Shown: piece by piece, positions 4,867 to 6,065 of the stretch
Numbering within the stretch: position 1 is the first letter of the stretch
Layout: every line of letters begins with the position of its first letter
From: Mollicutes bacterium
GTDB taxonomy: Bacteria; Bacillota_I; Bacilli_A; RF39; UBA660
Length of the DNA: 6,065 nucleotides
Reading direction: 5' to 3'
Assembly (NCBI GenBank): GCA_012510695.1
Contig: JAAZHN010000031.1
Span: forward strand, 1 to 6,065
Notes under the pieces: generated by a model
What the model saw: only the letters and a program-made list of their open reading frames with translations
What the model was told of the DNA's origin: nothing
Database searches by the model: none
Translations under genes and position numbers: made by a program

Positions 4867-6065
4867 TCTAACTTTACTTGTAATTTAAAATCATCTTCAA
4901 TTATTTCTTTTGAAATTCCTTGATTATCTTGGATATTCGCGAGTAATTCACTTTCAATAATATCTTTAAATTCATTAATTATATTATTGATATAATCATT
5001 ATCTGTTGTAAAATGAATTAAGATTCTGTCTTCAACATTAAAGCCAACATCTTTTCTAAATACTTGGCAATTACGAATTATTTCTCTTAAGATACCTTCT
5101 TTTTTCAACTCTTCAGTAATATTTAAATCAAGAGCGACTTTTAAATTATCATTTTCCATAATGCTAATATTAGCCATTTCTTTGGCTTCAAGATTAAATA
5201 TTTCTGGAACTAATTTTTGATCATAACCAGGAATATTAATTTCTTGATTATTTTTAACTAAGAAGACATACTCTTTAAACTCAGTAATGTTACTTAGAAG
5301 ATCTTTTACCATATTAACATCACCCTTTAAAATAGAACCAGCCGTTTTAAAATTAATTGTTAAATATTCTTCTTTTAAGGAACTAAAGTCTTTTAAATAT
5401 TCAATATTTTTAATATTCAATTCATTTTTGATAATATCTTCATAAGCATCTAAATTAACTTTATCAAGTAAATATAATGTTTGAAGTGGTTGTCTAACCT
5501 TAACATTGCTTTCATTTCTTAATTTTAAAGCTGAGGTAATTACTTCTCTAACATTATCAGTCTCAGTTAATATTTTTTCATCAATTTTATACTCACTTGG
5601 GGTTGGATAAGAATTTAAAAATAATGATTCTGGATGTGATTCATCATACTTTCTAATGACAGTTTGATAAATATATTCAGTCATGAAAGGAATCATCGGT
5701 CCCATAATACTAGTAACTGATCTTAGGGCATAAAACAACGAATAGTAAGCAACTTTTTTATCAAGAGAATTTTCTGATTTCCAAAATCTTCTTCGATTAA
5801 TTCTAATATAGAAGTTTGATACATCATCAACAAATTTCTCAAAATCTTGAGTAACATCTCTTAAATTATAATCATTCATATGTTCAATTGATCTTTTAAT
5901 TAATTCATCAGTCGTTTTAATTAACCATTTATCAGAAACAGATAATTCTTCTAATTTTGGTTTATAATTTTTTAAATCAACTTTATCTAAATTAGCATAA
6001 GTATTGAAAAATACTGCCATATTATAATAAGAAAGTAATTTTCTTTTAGCTTCTTCTCCTAAAGA
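4854..6065 (-). CDS. ileS: Isoleucyl-tRNA synthetase, C-terminal part (5' end outside window)
   Basis: 403 residues plus a TAG stop are visible; the gene continues past the right edge (the ATG at 6020 is internal, since SLGEEAKRKLLS precedes it in frame). IleRS charges tRNA-Ile with isoleucine in the cytoplasm. The catalytic HIGH and KMSKS motifs are outside the window. Seen here are the anticodon-binding domain with FYIRINRRRFWKSE (visible residues about 85-98), LKLRNESNVKVRQPL (about 181-194) and the C-terminal segment VALDLNITEELKKEG followed by LREIIRNCQ and VEDRILIHF, which match the C-terminus of the eukaryote-like IleRS group. Only one cysteine occurs in the visible part, so the C-terminal zinc finger of the Bacillus/E. 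coli type is absent; this agrees with the longer IleRS group of about 1,030-1,060 residues. A T-box leader, if any, would lie outside the window. ValRS and LeuRS fit these motifs less well. Confidence 0.94.
   Translation of the reverse strand, partial: SLGEEAKRKLLSYYNMAVFFNTYANLDKVDLKNYKPKLEELSVSDKWLIKTTDELIKRSIEHMNDYNLRDVTQDFEKFVDDVSNFYIRINRRRFWKSENSLDKKVAYYSLFYALRSVTSIMGPMIPFMTEYIYQTVIRKYDESHPESLFLNSYPTPSEYKIDEKILTETDNVREVITSALKLRNESNVKVRQPLQTLYLLDKVNLDAYEDIIKNELNIKNIEYLKDFSSLKEEYLTINFKTAGSILKGDVNMVKDLLSNITEFKEYVFLVKNNQEINIPGYDQKLVPEIFNLEAKEMANISIMENDNLKVALDLNITEELKKEGILREIIRNCQVFRKDVGFNVEDRILIHFTTDNDYINNIINEFKDIIESELLANIQDNQGISKEIIEDDFKLQVKLEKKL

Noticed and set aside
4681..4923. 80-codon open frame on the plus strand across the ileS/unknown gene boundary
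   Set aside because: It overlaps two minus-strand genes, a promoter and a terminator hairpin; the phenylalanine runs are simply the reverse of lysine-rich coding and T tracts.
1..6065. Use of TGA as a tryptophan codon (Mycoplasma code)
   Set aside because: All visible tryptophans checked are TGG and no gene needs TGA readthrough. Absence of TGA stops in four genes is too small a sample to decide either way.

Overview
The window is AT-rich throughout, and every gene found lies on the minus strand. Shine-Dalgarno sequences are strong, tryptophan is encoded by TGG, and the stops seen are TAA (three times) and TAG (once). Together with the gene families this suggests a small-genome, low-GC Bacillota or Mycoplasmatota (Tenericutes-like) bacterium. 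The genus cannot be named from the sequence, and the window alone does not settle whether TGA is a stop.

In transcription order (right to left) the layout is as follows. (1) The C-terminal 403 codons of isoleucyl-tRNA synthetase, ileS, which run off the right edge and end in a hairpin at the stop codon. (2) A membrane-anchored protein of unknown function with its own extended -10 promoter and a very good Shine-Dalgarno, but no usable start codon at the expected position. (3) A broken 3' remnant of thymidylate synthase, thyA, truncated at its 5' end and frameshifted, followed by a clean intrinsic terminator. (4) A complete priA, the primosomal replication-restart helicase, with its own promoter overlapping the preceding terminator. 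(5) After a 130-base gap holding a good sigma-A-type promoter, a ClpX-like AAA+ unfoldase that runs off the left edge. It lacks the usual N-terminal zinc-binding domain but keeps the ClpP-docking IGF loop.

The genes do not form a functional pathway. ileS serves translation, priA replication restart and the ClpX-like protein probably proteolysis; three separate promoters suggest mostly independent units. The accessory part is roughly 3700-4830, where a deletion has joined the unknown gene to the tail of thyA and small indels appear to have damaged both.

No CRISPR array, tRNA, rRNA, insertion sequence or complete novel system is visible. The points most worth following are the ClpX-like protein with an unrecognised N-terminal domain, the decayed thyA, the missing start codon of the unknown gene, and very short 5' leaders shared by three promoters.
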